Shown: piece by piece, positions 23,423 to 34,540 of the stretch
Numbering within the stretch: position 1 is the first letter of the stretch
How the letters are laid out: every line of letters begins with the position of its first letter
Assembly: GCA_023362775.1 (NCBI GenBank)
Contig: JALMGJ010000020.1
Coordinates: forward strand, 1,426,001-1,490,000
From: Charina bottae
Lineage: Eukaryota; Chordata; Lepidosauria; Squamata; Charinaidae
Reading direction: 5' to 3'
DNA: 64,000 bases
The notes under the pieces: model-generated
What the model saw: the letters and a program-made list of their open reading frames with translations, nothing else
What the model was told of the DNA's origin: nothing
Databases searched by the model: none
Program-made: the position numbers and the translations under genes

Positions 23423-23795
23423 TATTTATTTATTTATTTATTTGTTTGTTTGTTTGTTTGTTTATTTATTTATTATCCCACCTTTATTTTTACAAATAAC
23501 TCAAGGTGGCGAACACACCTAATACTCCTTCCTCCTCCTATTTTCCCCCAACAGCAACCCTGTGAGGTGAGTTGGGCTGAGAGAGAGAGCGACTGGCCCA
23601 AGGTCACCTAGCCGGCTTTCATGCCTAAGGCGGGACTAGAACTCTCAGTCTCCTGGTTTGCTATTGGCTCCTTCCTAGGGCTGAGAGAGAGAGTGACTGG
23701 CCCAAAGTCACCCAGCTGGCTTTCATGCCTAAGGCGGGACTAGAACTCACAGACGCCTGGTTTCTAGCCCAGCACCTTAACCACTAGACCAATAA
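23423..23795 (-). mobile_element. tRNA-derived SINE with duplicated core
   Basis: A TTTA/TTTG tail is followed by CTCAAGGTGGCGAACACACC and the ACAGCAACCCTGTGAGGTGA block. Two consecutive ~105-bp copies of a unit starting GGGCTGAGAGAGAGAG and running to the AACTC-type B-box region follow, linked by TTTGCTATTGGCTCCTTCCT. It ends TTAACCACTAGACCAATAAT, antisense to the A-box. The same linker occurs in the five-unit array at 58.3 kb. Confidence 0.75.
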
Positions 23796-25450
23796 TTTGC
23801 TTTCTGCATTATAGTTTTCTGAAATTTCCTTTGAAATTCAGCTAAATAAATTTAACACAATAAAAACACTGAACAACTAGCAAAGAGCATAATGTATTAT
23901 TATTTATTCAAAAGAAAGCTAGAAATGGAGAATACTGAACTCAGTGTCCCCTCAATATCTCTCAGCCACTGAAAGATATGGAGAAAGAAATGAGAGTTGG
24001 ATGGCTCTGCATTTGCAAAACGTTTTATGACAGTCTTTGACTGAGAGCCAACATATATCAGTAAGAAGTTGAATTTGTAATCTAGAAAATCTGGGAAATA
24101 ATGTGGATATCATTGGGTCATAAAGTATGAAATGTGGCCTGTGATGCAGAACTCAGTAGCACTTGCAGAATCCAGGCTTATCTTTAAAATGCAACATGTT
24201 TCTTGCAGCCATTCATGAAAGCCTCAATATGTGCATATTTGCAGCTAAAGAGATAAAGTGAGCTTCCTGCAATTGGACTTCAGCACAGCTCACAGATAAC
24301 CACAATTGTTTCCGCTCCCTAATCCCTTATTTTAATAACCAATGGGTTTGCTACTCATTTATGTAAATGTACTCAAGAAGTTAAATATCAGAGAAGACAA
24401 TTAATCTTTACCTGGGCTACATTTCAATTTACTATCACAGCAACAGTGTGATTTCCAAAGGTGGAAATGAGCTTGGTTTATTTATTCACTACTGTTCTTC
24501 CATACATGCTTTCCTTTGTTGTAAAAAGGTGAACAACAAGTTGATGTCATCAAATCCATAAATATATTTGTAGGATTCATGTAGTTCCCTAGAAGATATA
24601 TAGAAGGACCATGGCTATTGAATGCCTGTTAAAACACTGACACAATCATTAGCAGTGCAAGTGTTGTGTATATAAACTGCAAAGCTCTGAACTGTCACAT
24701 ATCTTGCATACTCTGTAATAAGGATTTTGGTCACATGAAAATAGGAACACATACACACATCTGTAAGTGTACAGATCAGGCCTCAAACCAAAAGTCTTGC
24801 TTATATTTGAATAATTAAAGAGTTTTCTCATATTACAGACCAGCTTCTTTTAACTCCTCAATGGTTTAGCATGTAATATGGGTAAACAGGGTACCTGTTC
24901 ATTACATCTGTACAAAACTGAAACTAATACGGTTTAAAGAACCTCCTGTTATTTATAGGGAAAATATCAAATGGGAGACTGATCTGAAAAATATTTTGTA
25001 ATTCCAGCAAAATCTGTATGGTTTCTATTTTAATACAGGATTATTTTTGAGGGAATATTTAATGATCTGTATATTTTAGGTTTAATTAAATGTTCATCCT
25101 TCAAAATAAATTACCTAGGTTTTCACTATTGTTATATACACTGAGCCTAAAATAAAGAACACACCATACCAGATCTGTAAGCCTGGAATGCTTAGCTGGT
25201 TGGCACTTTCCCCTTAACCTTGGTTTCCATCAGAACTCCTACTGGATTTCCCTCTGGATTTCCCTCCAAGTGACCATTGCTACTATGCAGCCCGCACGAT
25301 TTTAAGAATGCTTGCAGTAAAGTGCTTGTGCAAACCTGGACTACAGTGCTAAATGTCATTTGCAGGTTGCAGTGGCCCTAGTCTACCACCCCATTTGCCA
25401 CGATGACACCTAGAAGCTTCAAGAAGACCCCCAAGCAATGGAAGCGAAGG
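23796..25450. other. Intergenic, possible conserved block at 24.2-24.5 kb
   Basis: No gene. 24220-24480 is repeat-free with ordered AT-rich motifs (ATGTGCATATTTGCAG, ATAACCACAATTG, ACAATTAATCTTTACC) and could be a conserved non-coding element, though weaker than the blocks nearer GBX2. Confidence 0.3.
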
Positions 25451-26640
25451 CAAATGCTCCCTCCACTGTTTCCCAACTTTGCCTCTGACTCTCTGCACCC
25501 CACGGGCCTCTGGCACAGAAAAATCGCTGTCATTCTCAGCCCCATCCCTCCATGAATCTGCCCAGCCCCCTTTTCAGGCCAGGTGCGCAATTGCGGAGGC
25601 AGAAATCCAGCTGAGCACAACCCCACCCCGCGTCCACATTTGGAAGCCAGCAAGGCTAGACACATCGCGCCTAAAGCGGGGGCAGAAGGGCGTAGGGCCA
25701 CTGTATCCATCTCTAAGCTGCCGCTACCGAGCAGGGTGGCCCCTTCTCCGATCCGGTCTCCGGCTGCCACTCAAGGTCAAGGGAGGTGCCGTTTTCTAGA
25801 GTTCCGCGGTGGAAGAGTGCTTTCTTTCCTCCTTGAATCTCGGGAAAAAAACTCCAAAGGCGGCGGCTCTCTCGCGGGAAAGGGCTCCACGCGTCTTCGG
25901 GCGGCGATGCCTCAGCACCTGCCGCCAGGCTGCTTCTGTCTCAAAGGCCGACCTCGTGTGCGCTCGCCTGCCTGCCTGGCCCGCTGCGCGGCGGTTTTTC
26001 CCCGCCTCTGCCCGGCGAACGGCGCCGAGCAGCGGCCGTGGGCCCGAAATCTCGCCGCTCCACTGACGCCCTGCAATTCAGCCCGGGCTTCCACTTTGGC
26101 TTGGGGCTTTGGGTTGGCCTGGCACTCCGGAAGAGCTGCGAGCAACGGGTCGGGAAAGGGTGCGAGTGTCTCGAGAGGCGGAGCAGGCGCGTCGCTCTTT
26201 GTCTTCTCCCCTCCCCTCCCCTCCCGACCCCCCCCCCCCCGTGTGCGCGCTCCGGTGGAAGGAGACGGGCTGCCCCTACCCTCTGCACACCTGCAGCCCG
26301 CGGGTTACAAGTCCCGGGCGGGGACGGAAGCAGAACTGCCGCTTTAAGAAGAGAGCTGAGCTGCCTTTGATCTGCACCAGAGCACAGCGCTTCCCCTGCT
26401 GAGGGAGGTAGATTTAAACCACCGCAACCACAGCCCGCACCCCGCAAGCTACAGGGCGGGAGGAAAGGGCGCTTCACTTTCTCACCTCGCGGACCCCTTT
26501 GAGACATCGATTGCTGCGGATCCTTGAGCGCCTTTCAGAGCAAGTCTGTGGTCCTTGTCCTCCTGCCTCGAGAGAGGACGAAGCCCGGCCGGTGGCCCTT
26601 CGCGGGCCTAGGAGAAATCAGATGCCCTGCACACACTTGC
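25451..26640. other. CpG island, no supported gene
   Basis: Very CpG-rich from about 25,560 to 26,620, about 5 kb upstream of the GBX2 start. Long frames exist on both strands but overlap each other and carry no recognisable domain, as expected of GC-rich DNA. It could be a distal promoter, a non-coding RNA start or a broad GBX2 island. Confidence 0.5.
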
Positions 26641-27305
26641 ACGCGGATGCATTTCGTCCTGTGCTGAATAACAGGAGAGTTACACACTATAACACATGGT
26701 CCAGATTTCAGCAGGGGATTATTTATGTTCACATCTAAATTTATTTATTTATTCAGGTTAATTATACTGGATTAAATTCTAGTCTCTCCCCCCCCGCCCC
26801 CTTCCTGCAGCCCTATCGGTAATATAGGTTAAATACTCATTTTCACCTAAACGCTTATTGGGGTAGCAAAGGCACCGTTTGCATCTTCAATAAGTCCCAT
26901 CCCAGCCAAGACAGCTGGCGCTCCTGGAATGGATGCCGGCATCTCCAGGGTGCCCTCCTGGAAGCAGAGCCGGGTGGGAAAGACTGCCTGCCTTCTGCAA
27001 AAGGAGACCATTCCCGTCGCTCTGTGCTCACTAAACCACAGAGGGATGGCGGCTGGGGGCAGGTCGAGTTCCCCCCGCCTCTCTCAACCTCTCTCTCCTC
27101 CTCCTCCCCCCCCCCTCCCCGCAATTGAGGGGTTTTCGCTTGGAAACGGATCACCAACGTGCTCGAGTTTTCTCGTTTGGTTGGAAACTATTCAACGCAT
27201 CCTTTTCTCCTTCGGTACACAGTTCAATTTCCATTGGAAAAAAAATCCAGTTATTGGCAGCACCTAGCTTTTTCATTTTTACAGTGTTTAAATCTTGGGA
27301 TAAAA
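26641..27305. other. Intergenic, GC-mixed
   Basis: No gene recognised; CT-rich tract at 27080-27120. Confidence 0.4.
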
Positions 27306-27354
27306 TCTTCTTCTTCTTCTTCTTCTTCTTCTTCTTCTTCTTCTTCTTCTTCTT
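27306..27354. repeat. CTT microsatellite
   Basis: About 16 uninterrupted CTT units, probably length-variable. Confidence 0.95.
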
Positions 27355-27719
27355 GTCATATTTAAGATAAAAACGGGAAAAATTGGGAGTGGGGAGAAAT
27401 CGGGCATTGTGATTCATTAGTCGAGATGGGCACTCCCCAATCTGTTATCTAACGACTCCACCCCAGCCATTAGTCAAATGCCAAAGAGAAATTCCAGGTT
27501 CAAATTTAAGAGGGACTTCGTTAAGTCAAAAGCAAAACTACCATACAATCTGATTCCCAAATGAGCAAATAAAAATTTTGAGAGGAGAAGGGCGAGAAAG
27601 CGTTTCAAAACACCAGTACATAAAATGTCTTATGTTCTGTTAAATAAGTGCAGAACGATCCGAAGGTCTCAAAATACTGATTTCATAAACCCCAATTTTT
27701 AAAAACTGATTTGCAACTC

Positions 27720-28110
27720 GGAACTTTAACCATTTATATGATTAATGAACAACCTTCTCGGGCCAGCAAGACAAACCCCAGCAATGGCAGCCGCCCCTTT
27801 CTTTCAATGTGGAAAAAGAAAAGGTAGTTTGAAAAGTTTATTTTTCTCGTTCATCCTGCCTTCCTTCGCCCCCGGCCGGATCTTTAAGGAAAAGCTAATT
27901 GCTGCTCACATTTAAAAGCAAAAAATCTTTCAAGTTAGAAGAATGCAAATGAAACCCTTAGATGTTTCGTTTTTGTTTTTGTTTTTGTTTTGAGTGCTAT
28001 TCCTCTTTAAATAAACCACTTGATCATTGCCTGGGAATCTCTATTAATCGAATGGGTTTGCCTTTTTGCCAGGTCCTTTATCATTATTTATGGGCTCTAA
28101 ATTGTTTCAA
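27720..28110. promoter_or_regulatory. Candidate enhancer with POU octamer
   Basis: Repeat-free AT-richer block 3.3-3.7 kb upstream of the GBX2 start. It holds an exact octamer ATGCAAAT (27943-27950, POU-factor type), GCTAATTGCTGCT (27894 region), TGATTAATGAACAA (27738 region) and GATCTTTAAGG. No coding potential. Candidate status rests on motif density and position only. Confidence 0.4.
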
Positions 28111-28412
28111 AGTTCCCTTGACGTTCGATTTACAAGTTTGGGGCTCTTTTCTTTTCCCTGTCCTGCCTTTTGTTCTCAAGAAAGACATCGTGTTGGAAGG
28201 GCTTTGAAAAGCCAAACACAAGAGGCCTGCCCGTGAAAAGGGAGCAGACTCGGTCCTTTTTAATTCCTCCGGGCGAGTGAATGACTCTTTGACATAATTG
28301 CAGAAGCCGTTTCAAAGCTGAGCGAGGGGGCTGCCTTCCATTAAAGCTGCCCGCGTCAACTCTATTGGGGGGGGGCTTTCCGAAGGGGGGGGTTCTCTTC
28401 CCATCCTCTTTT

Positions 28413-28476
28413 GAAAGAAGAAGAAGAAGAAGAAGAAGAAGAAGAAGAAGAAGAAGAAGAAGAAGAAGAAGAAGAA

Positions 28477-28561
<85 letters not shown>

Positions 28562-28564
28562 AAA
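28413..28564. repeat. Compound GAA / GAAA microsatellite
   Basis: About 22 GAA units (28413-28482) pass directly into about 20 GAAA units (28482-28564). The purine-only strand of about 150 nt could form triplex or other non-B DNA. It lies 2.9 kb upstream of GBX2. Frames encoding poly-Arg, poly-Glu or poly-Ser/Phe here are artefacts. Confidence 0.95.
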
Positions 28565-29944
28565 GTGGGGAGGGAGAGATGAGACTTCCATCTTTTTGCT
28601 CCTAGCAAAGCGGTGCCTCGATGGGTTAGGGGAGACTTTCCTTCAAACAAGAATCCTTCGCGGAACCCCCAGCACTTTTAAATAAACTTGGACTGAAGAA
28701 ATGTTTTTCTCTTGAAAACAAGCTCTCCCGATCCTTGAGCCGGCGGCCAACCGAAGGAGCTCGACACTTCACACCCCTCTTCCCCTCAGTCTGACGGCGC
28801 GAACCGCCTCGCAGCAAAGGTGGGAAAGATTCGCGGGACTGGAGTCGAGGCGACCGCGTGGCCAAGCCCGAAGACCGCGCCGCCCGAATGCGACGAGCGG
28901 GCGAGAGGGCCCTTTGCCGCGGGATGAGGAGGCGCGCAGGAAATGTTCGGGACCGGGGTCCGAAGAAGCCCGAGCTTTGAATTTGGCTTCTGGTTCCCTC
29001 AAGACCCGAGACAGGAAGCAGGAGCCAAATTGACCGGGGAATGGAGGCCGAGCCTCCTCCGGTGCTTCTGAAAGCAGGCGGACAAGGCGGCTCCTCCTTT
29101 CTCCCTCCCCCAGAGCCCCCTTCCTGCCCAGCCATAAATCTCCCCCGGGAATGGAGTGGGAAACAGGCGTGGGCGCGGGGGAGGGGTGTCTTAGCGGCAC
29201 TTTTCCGGCATTCAACAGACTGCAAGAGGGGTCTGGGATCGATCTTGCCTAAACCTTAGAACCCTTGCTGGGCGTCAGAATCATCCTGCAGGCCAGTAAG
29301 ATACAGTAGTTAAACTGTATAACCAACGGCCAGACCGAGCTCTCCGAAAGTAGGCAGTGGGTCTTCCCAGCAACTTTATCCAATCTGTTCCCTCCACCTA
29401 AACTGGCAACCACCATACAAGGGGAGCACAAGCAAATGAGGAAACAAATCTATTTTGAGGCGAGCGCCGGGAACGGGGGGGGAGGAGAGTGTTTGGAAAA
29501 TCCCATAAATCTGGGAGCGCCTCTCCACTGCTAGCTCCGTAACATGGGCAAATGTTTTTATTCCCTGAGAAACTTCCAGGCTTAATAGAAATACTCTGGA
29601 GAGGGGAGTGGGGGAGGGGAGTTGGGTTCAAATCCAGAAGGCAGGTGTCCCCTTGCCTGGCTGGCCAGCGCTTGCCGTTCGCTACTGCTATTGCCTTTTC
29701 CCTGGAGCTGATAGGTCCCTCCTTAACGCTTCGCTCCTTTTTCAGCCGCGGGAACTACCCGTTTTCCTTGCAAAGGCTGCTAGGAGGAGGAGGAACCGGG
29801 GTGCGAGGAAGGTGCGCGATCTTCCAAATGGCTCCTGGTGATCCTGGGGCTTTTGTGGGGAGCGTAGATGTTTGGCGCAAAGGGGCAGAAATGCGGGCGA
29901 AGCAGACAGAAGACAGAGAGAGGCTGGGTCTACAAAGGATTGGA
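28565..29944. other. CpG-rich upstream flank of GBX2
   Basis: CpG-dense from about 28,740 to 29,230 and moderately so beyond. No gene supported. Confidence 0.45.
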
Positions 29945-30130
29945 TCGATACGTTCATAAATATCGATTAGTCTTTATTTTCCAATTAACTACGCGTGTAA
30001 AGAAATTCCCATTACCCGCGTAACGGCCCTCATTTCTCTCTGATCGTTATCTAGTTAGGGTCTCCAAAAGACATTCTATCCAGTGGAGGTCGTTAAATTT
30101 CAATAGCAGTTGCAGGCTCGGTATGAAGGC
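29945..30130. promoter_or_regulatory. Candidate proximal enhancer, -1.4 kb
   Basis: An AT-rich island between CpG-rich blocks contains TCGATACGTTCATAAATATCGATTAG (split here as TCGATACGTTCATAAAT and ATCGATTAG), a TTTATTTTCC word, CCAATTAACTACG and CGTTAAATTTCAATAG. CATAAA/TTTATT words resemble CDX sites and TAAT words homeodomain sites. Conservation is not demonstrated. Confidence 0.38.
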
Positions 30131-30289
30131 TCTCTGGCTAAACCCAGCGGTCCTTCCCACCTAGAGGGCAGTAAGTTCCTCCAAACCTTGTGAAACTTTT
30201 TACTTCAGGCAAGCGGTGCCTACAATTCCCGTTTACGATTTCTTACGTCACTGCCGCTGACTCTTAAATCATTCCCTCCCAAGAGCCAA

Positions 30290-31433
30290 ACGGCCCCTCT
30301 GACGGAAGAGAGAGAGGAAGTCAGTGAGGGAGGACCCGCGCGCGCGCTGCGGGGTGGGTGGGTGGGTGGGTGGGGGCGGGTGCTGCCAACCCATCTGCCC
30401 CCACACGTTCTGGCGCCCCCGACCCTCCTGCTCAGTCCAAGCCCCGGCCTTCGGCGGGCCAAAGAAGCGCTCGGAAAGGACCTGAGCTGGATGCCTGGGG
30501 GCGGGGGACAAAACCGGCACGGAGGGGACCCGAAATCTCGAGCGCTCGGAACCAGCTGCTGGGTGACAGGGGTTGAGATCCCAGCCCACCTTTGCCTGTT
30601 GCTCACCCGCAGGGAAAGAAGAAAACCCGGGGCCTTGGCCTTCCGGCGGGTGTGCCTGAGTGCACAGGGCAGCCTAGAGGTGAAACGGGGAGGCTCGTTT
30701 CTTTGCGTGTGCGCCAGGTCGACTGAGCGGTGTGTCCAACTCAGGGCAAGAGCCAAGCAAAGCAGAGGGCGGCAAGCTGCACCCCGCTCCTGCCCGCGTC
30801 CGCCCCGCACGCGTGCGGAAAGCTTCCCACCCAGCCAAGCTTCAGAGGATGCGCCGCCCGATTGCCGGACTCGGCTCCCTTCCCGCGGAGGGGCGGAGTT
30901 AAAATCTCTTCTTCGCCGCCGCCGCTCCGCCGCACACTCCTCTCCCCTTCCCTCTCCCTCACACTTCCTGGCCAATGAAGAGGGAGAGAGGTAGCCACGT
31001 GGTCCGGAAAGGTTCCGAGGCTGGCAAAACGTGAATGAGAAAGAAGAGCGCGATTCAAAGGTACCGCCGACACCTGGGAGTGCGAGAAGGATCGCGCGCT
31101 TGGCGTCTGGCTCTCCGAGGCCCCGGGAGAGAGCGAGCGGCGAGGGGCGGAAAGAAGGCAGGCAGGCCTTTCTGGAGAAGCGGCTAGGGTCGGATTGGAT
31201 CACAGCTCAGGGCAACCCGCCCCGATGTCTCCCTGCCGCGGCCAGGGAGACCCAACTCTGACCCTCTGCTGCCCAGCCCAGGCGGTCCCCTGCGCGCGCT
31301 GCCGCCGCTGCCACTGCCGCCGCCGCCGCCACTACCGCTCCTCCTCGCCCCCGGCCAGCACCTGGCCCTGAAGCCACTGAGCCGCCCCGTCCAGCTTCTG
31401 GTCTCGCGCGCCTCCTTGGCCAGTAGCGCCTCT
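30290..31433 (+). promoter_or_regulatory. GBX2: GBX2 promoter and 5' UTR region (CpG island)
   Basis: CpG-dense DNA runs straight into the GBX2 start codon. Visible elements are a CCAAT box (30972-30976), an E-box CACGTG (30996-31001) and GC-rich boxes; I see no convincing TATA box at a useful distance, consistent with a CpG-type promoter. The transcription start cannot be fixed from sequence. A GGGT run lies at 30353-30374 and a CCG run at 31317-31331. Confidence 0.6.
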
Positions 31434-31941
31434 ATGAGTGCAGCTTTCCAGCCGTCGCTCATGATGATGCCGCGCCCTTTGGGAAGCAGCACTGCCTTCA
31501 GCATAGACTCGCTCATCGGCAGCCCGCCTCAGCCCAGCCCGGGCCACTTCGTCTACACGGGCTATCCCATGTTCATGCCCTACAGGCCAGTGGTCCTGCC
31601 GCCGCCGCCGCCGCCTCCACCGCCGGCCGCCTTGCCCCAGACAGCGCTGCCGCCCTCGCACCCTCACCATCACCAGATCCCCAGCCTGCCCACCAGTTTT
31701 TGCTCCAGTCTGGCGCAGGGCATGGCTCTAACCTCCACCCTCATGGCCACCCTGCCTGGCACATTCTCGGCCTCTCCGCAGCACCAAGAGGCGGCGAGAA
31801 AGTTTGCACCACAAGCTCTCCCGGGCAGTTTTGACAAGGCGGACGCCATTCAGGCAGAAGCTGAAGACGGCAAGGCATTCTTGGCCAAGGAGGGCTCACT
31901 GCTGGCCTTCTCTGCCTCCGAAGCAGTGCAGGCTTCTCTCG
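31434..31941 (+). CDS. GBX2: GBX2, coding exon 1 (residues 1-169)
   Basis: Gastrulation brain homeobox 2 is a nuclear DNA-binding transcription factor of the GBX family, known for positioning the midbrain-hindbrain boundary in mutual repression with OTX2 and for roles in neural crest, ear and thalamus. Exon 1 encodes the N-terminal half. ATG at 31434 is chosen because MSAAF...LMMMPRPLGSS matches the conserved GBX2 start; a frame 18 nt upstream begins only with TTG. Visible features: an eh1-like Groucho/TLE-binding motif FSIDSLI at residues 22-28, HFVYTGYPMFMPYRP at 38-52, nine prolines at 56-64, a His-rich PHHH stretch near 75, and the conserved SLAQGMALTSTLMATLPG segment near 90. The exon ends at CTC-G in phase 1 before a GTAAGT donor. 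Exons 1 and 2 together give 343 residues, close to the 348 of human GBX2. Confidence 0.97.
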
Positions 31942-33107
31942 GTAAGTACCTCGGCTAGCAGGTGCGTTTCCTGCCTCGGTGTGCCGCAGACCACGAAACT
32001 GGCCCTGGCTGAGGAAGCCAAAGGGAAGCGGGGTGTGGGTGCCCGATTGGCTGGTTGCCTTGAGGTAACCGAGGCCGTAGAATTCCAAGCGGAAAGACAG
32101 CCTGGAAAATCGAGGTGCGTGTACATTATGGATGTGTGCGTGCGTGCGTGCGAGTATATATATATTTGCATCTCTCGCTCAGTTTTCCACCGGAATTCCC
32201 ATGGGCAGCAAATCAAAATTTCAGGGATGGCAGGAAAAATGGGCACTATTCATATGGGGTGTGTATGTGTTGTTATTATTCTTTCTTTTTATTCCTTGGG
32301 GCGTCTGGAAAGGCATTGCCATCGCTGTCCGTGGAGCATGAACATGGAGTGTCCCAGGCTGGGGGAAAAACTTTACATTTATGGGCCAGGAATATGGGCA
32401 CTTCCTTCGTAAATGGCTGCTCTCAGGAGTTCGCGGGCAAGGGGAGGGGAAAGGGGGAAGGTTAAGCAATAGCTCAGTGAGAGGAGGGATCATCCCTCCT
32501 AATCGACTCCTTGCGTATAATTAGAAGTGGCTTGTGAAGAGGCTTGGGACCTTCAGAGAGTGTAATTTGGAATCAGCAAGCCAAAGAACAAGGCGCTGAC
32601 ACCTTAGCCTGGTGGGTTTCCTTCTTCAACCCCTTGCTTAAGAAAAGAATGAGCAAGTCTTGGGCTGAGAAAAAGCTCCGCTCCCCTTCCCATTTTGCAT
32701 GCCATTTTGACCCTTCTGCTTCCCGTTTGGCGATCGACGGGCGGAAAGGACCATCCAAAGGTCTCTGCAATCTGCGATGAATTCGCTAAGACAACGAAGA
32801 GTCTTGTGGCATCTGAAAGATGTAAGGATTGGTGGAGGCAGACATGACGGACTTCAGCCACGAAAGGTTGTGCTTTCGTCTTTTCGATGCCGCAAGTCCG
32901 CGTTCTAGCCACTGCCCTAAAACTGTGCTTCTGGAATCCACCGAAAAATAACCTTTAACGCTGCTGAGCTTCTCCCCAGAGCACCGGGGGAAATGGTTCG
33001 CCGTCCCTCTGCCCTGTCCCTGGCTCGTCGCCACTCTCCTCTTACTTGCTTCCAAGCCAGATTCTGCTACCTCGGAACTGAGCCTAAAACCTCTCCCCAT
33101 CCCCCAG

Positions 33108-33233
33108 GTTGCACAAAGGAGGAGGAGGAGGAGGAGGAGGAGGAGGAGGAGGAGGACGCGGCTCCTCTTGGGTGCTGCTGGCGAAAAGCTGGGTGGAACA
33201 TAAAAACAGATGCTCTTTTTGGCTTTCCTCCAG
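33108..33233 (+). other. GBX2: Possible alternative 5' extension of GBX2 exon 2
   Basis: CTCTCCCCATCCCCCAG ends at 33107 and is a better polypyrimidine acceptor than many real ones. Splicing exon 1 to 33108 keeps phase, and the 126 nt to the canonical exon 2 are open in the GBX2 frame. They would add 42 residues after residue 169, including 13 consecutive glutamates encoded by the GGA microsatellite and a Cys/Trp-containing segment. Known GBX2 proteins have no such insert, so use is unproven. Confidence 0.35.
33117..33156. repeat. GGA microsatellite in GBX2 intron
   Basis: About 13 GGA units begin 10 nt after the upstream acceptor and end 77 nt before the canonical one. A purine-rich run of this type can act as a splicing enhancer (inference). 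Length polymorphism in threes would not shift the frame if the region is exonic. Confidence 0.95.
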
Positions 33234-33757
33234 GGACCGCACGAGCAGCCTCCGGGAAAGAGGACGCCAAAGCGGAGGACGATTCGAAAGGCAAAGAGGA
33301 GAGTTTCTCGATGGACAGCGACCTCGACTACAGCTCCGACGACAATCTGCCGGGCCAACCGGCTCACAAGGAAGACGACGCTGGCAACGGCCTGGAGGAG
33401 AGCAGTCAGAGCTCGGCGAACCCAAACAGCACCACCTCGACGGGGAAAAACCGCCGGCGGCGAACGGCCTTCACCAGCGAGCAGCTGCTGGAGCTGGAGA
33501 AGGAGTTCCACTGCAAGAAGTACCTTTCTCTGACCGAGCGGTCCCAGATCGCGCACGCCCTCAAACTCAGCGAAGTGCAGGTCAAAATCTGGTTCCAGAA
33601 CAGGAGGGCCAAGTGGAAACGGGTGAAGGCGGGCAATGCCAATTCTAAGACCGGGGAGCCCTCCCGAAACCCCAAGATTGTGGTGCCAATCCCCGTCCAC
33701 GTTAGCCGGTTCGCCATCCGGAGTCAGCACCAGCAACTGGAGCAGGCCAGGCCCTGA
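33234..33757 (+). CDS. GBX2: GBX2, coding exon 2 (homeodomain)
   Basis: Completes codon 170 (GGG, split by the intron) and runs to TGA at 33755-33757, residue 343. An acidic, Ser-rich linker (residues 180-235, with [12 protein letters not shown] and [10 protein letters not shown]) leads to TTSTGK and a complete 60-residue homeodomain at residues 242-301 (33449-33628). It starts [16 protein letters not shown] and has the recognition helix [13 protein letters not shown] with Trp48, Phe49, Gln50 and Asn51 intact. Gln50 predicts TAATTA/G-type targets. The C-terminus, with [19 protein letters not shown] and [11 protein letters not shown], is the GBX2 signature that separates it from GBX1. No frameshift or stop; codon use is GC-rich like the surrounding island. 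Confidence 0.98.
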
Positions 33758-34540
33758 GCGACCGGGGTTTTCCCCCAGCCCCGACCTCTTCCTCTCCTCA
33801 CAGGCACAAGTCTGGAACCATCCTCTCCGCCCCTCCCCCGTCCGCCGCCCCCCAAATCGGGGCATAATAGAGAATTCTTCACTCGCCAAGTGAAGCGAAC
33901 CGCCAACCAAACGAGGCAGGCCACGCCGCAATGCGTTCATAAACCATCCGTCAGAAAACTCGTGTCATGTTTCAGAGAGGGAGTATCAAAAGACTTGGAG
34001 GAACTATTTACATATTTATGAGACTGTCCAACTTTGTATATAAAGCTCAGCTGCTGAATTTTGACTGTGACGGGACCAAATGAGCAGTGAGGTGAAGTCT
34101 GACATTCCAAAAGTATATCTTATTGTCAAAAACTGCAGAACATTTCAACCCTTCTTTGCCTTCCACTTTGGGAATTATTCCCACTCCCCAATTCTTTTAA
34201 ACGAAAGAAGGGGAAGAAAACTACCAGTTTAACTTGTACTGCTGCTGCTTCCTCCTCTTTTCTTTTCTCCTTTCTTTCCACCCTCCTCCTCCTCCTCCTC
34301 CTCTTCATTTTTCCAAGGGGGGGGGGCGATGGAGAAGCAAATGAGATATTCTTCCGGTGCACCCCCGGGTTTTCCCCCTTATTCTAAGACATGTTTTCCC
34401 CCCACTCTTTTCTTTAAATGCACGAGTTTTTTTCTATTGTGTTGACTTAATTTATTTCAAATGTAGTTTCTTTTTTTTAAGTTATGAAAACGAAACAAAA
34501 CATAATAATGTTGTGAATAAAATCCCCAAACGAGAAAAAG
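33758..34540 (+). other. GBX2: GBX2 3' UTR
   Basis: Non-coding sequence after the TGA, CpG-rich then AT-rich from about 33,950, with TATTTACATATTTATGAGAC and TTTGTATATAAAGCTCAG words. A CTCCTCC run is at 34283-34301 and a poly-G run at 34316-34327. The end is inferred from the first good polyadenylation signal. Confidence 0.65.
34516..34521 (+). terminator. GBX2: GBX2 polyadenylation signal AATAAA
   Basis: AATAAA lies 759 nt after the stop codon, followed by A-rich sequence. It is the first canonical hexamer downstream that I see; cleavage would be expected about 15-25 nt later. Confidence 0.65.

Larger units (their letters stand above)
31942..33233 (+). other. GBX2: GBX2 intron
   Basis: 1,292 bp, phase 1, bounded by a GTAAGT donor at 31942 and an acceptor at 33232-33233 preceded by CTTTTTGGCTTTCCTCCAG. 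A single intron upstream of the homeobox is the known GBX2 structure. It contains a GGA microsatellite and a second strong acceptor at 33106-33107. Confidence 0.93.

Noticed and set aside
25583..26507. Overlapping 254- and 188-codon frames on opposite strands
   Set aside because: They lie in a CpG island where stops are rare; low-complexity Arg/Pro/Ala composition and no recognisable family.
28365..28685. Frames encoding poly-Arg, poly-Glu, poly-Phe or poly-Ser
   Set aside because: They are translations of the GAA/GAAA microsatellite.
32786..33940. 384-codon open frame antisense to GBX2 exon 2
   Set aside because: It overlaps the homeobox exon in antisense and mirrors its GC-rich codons; no domain, no start context.
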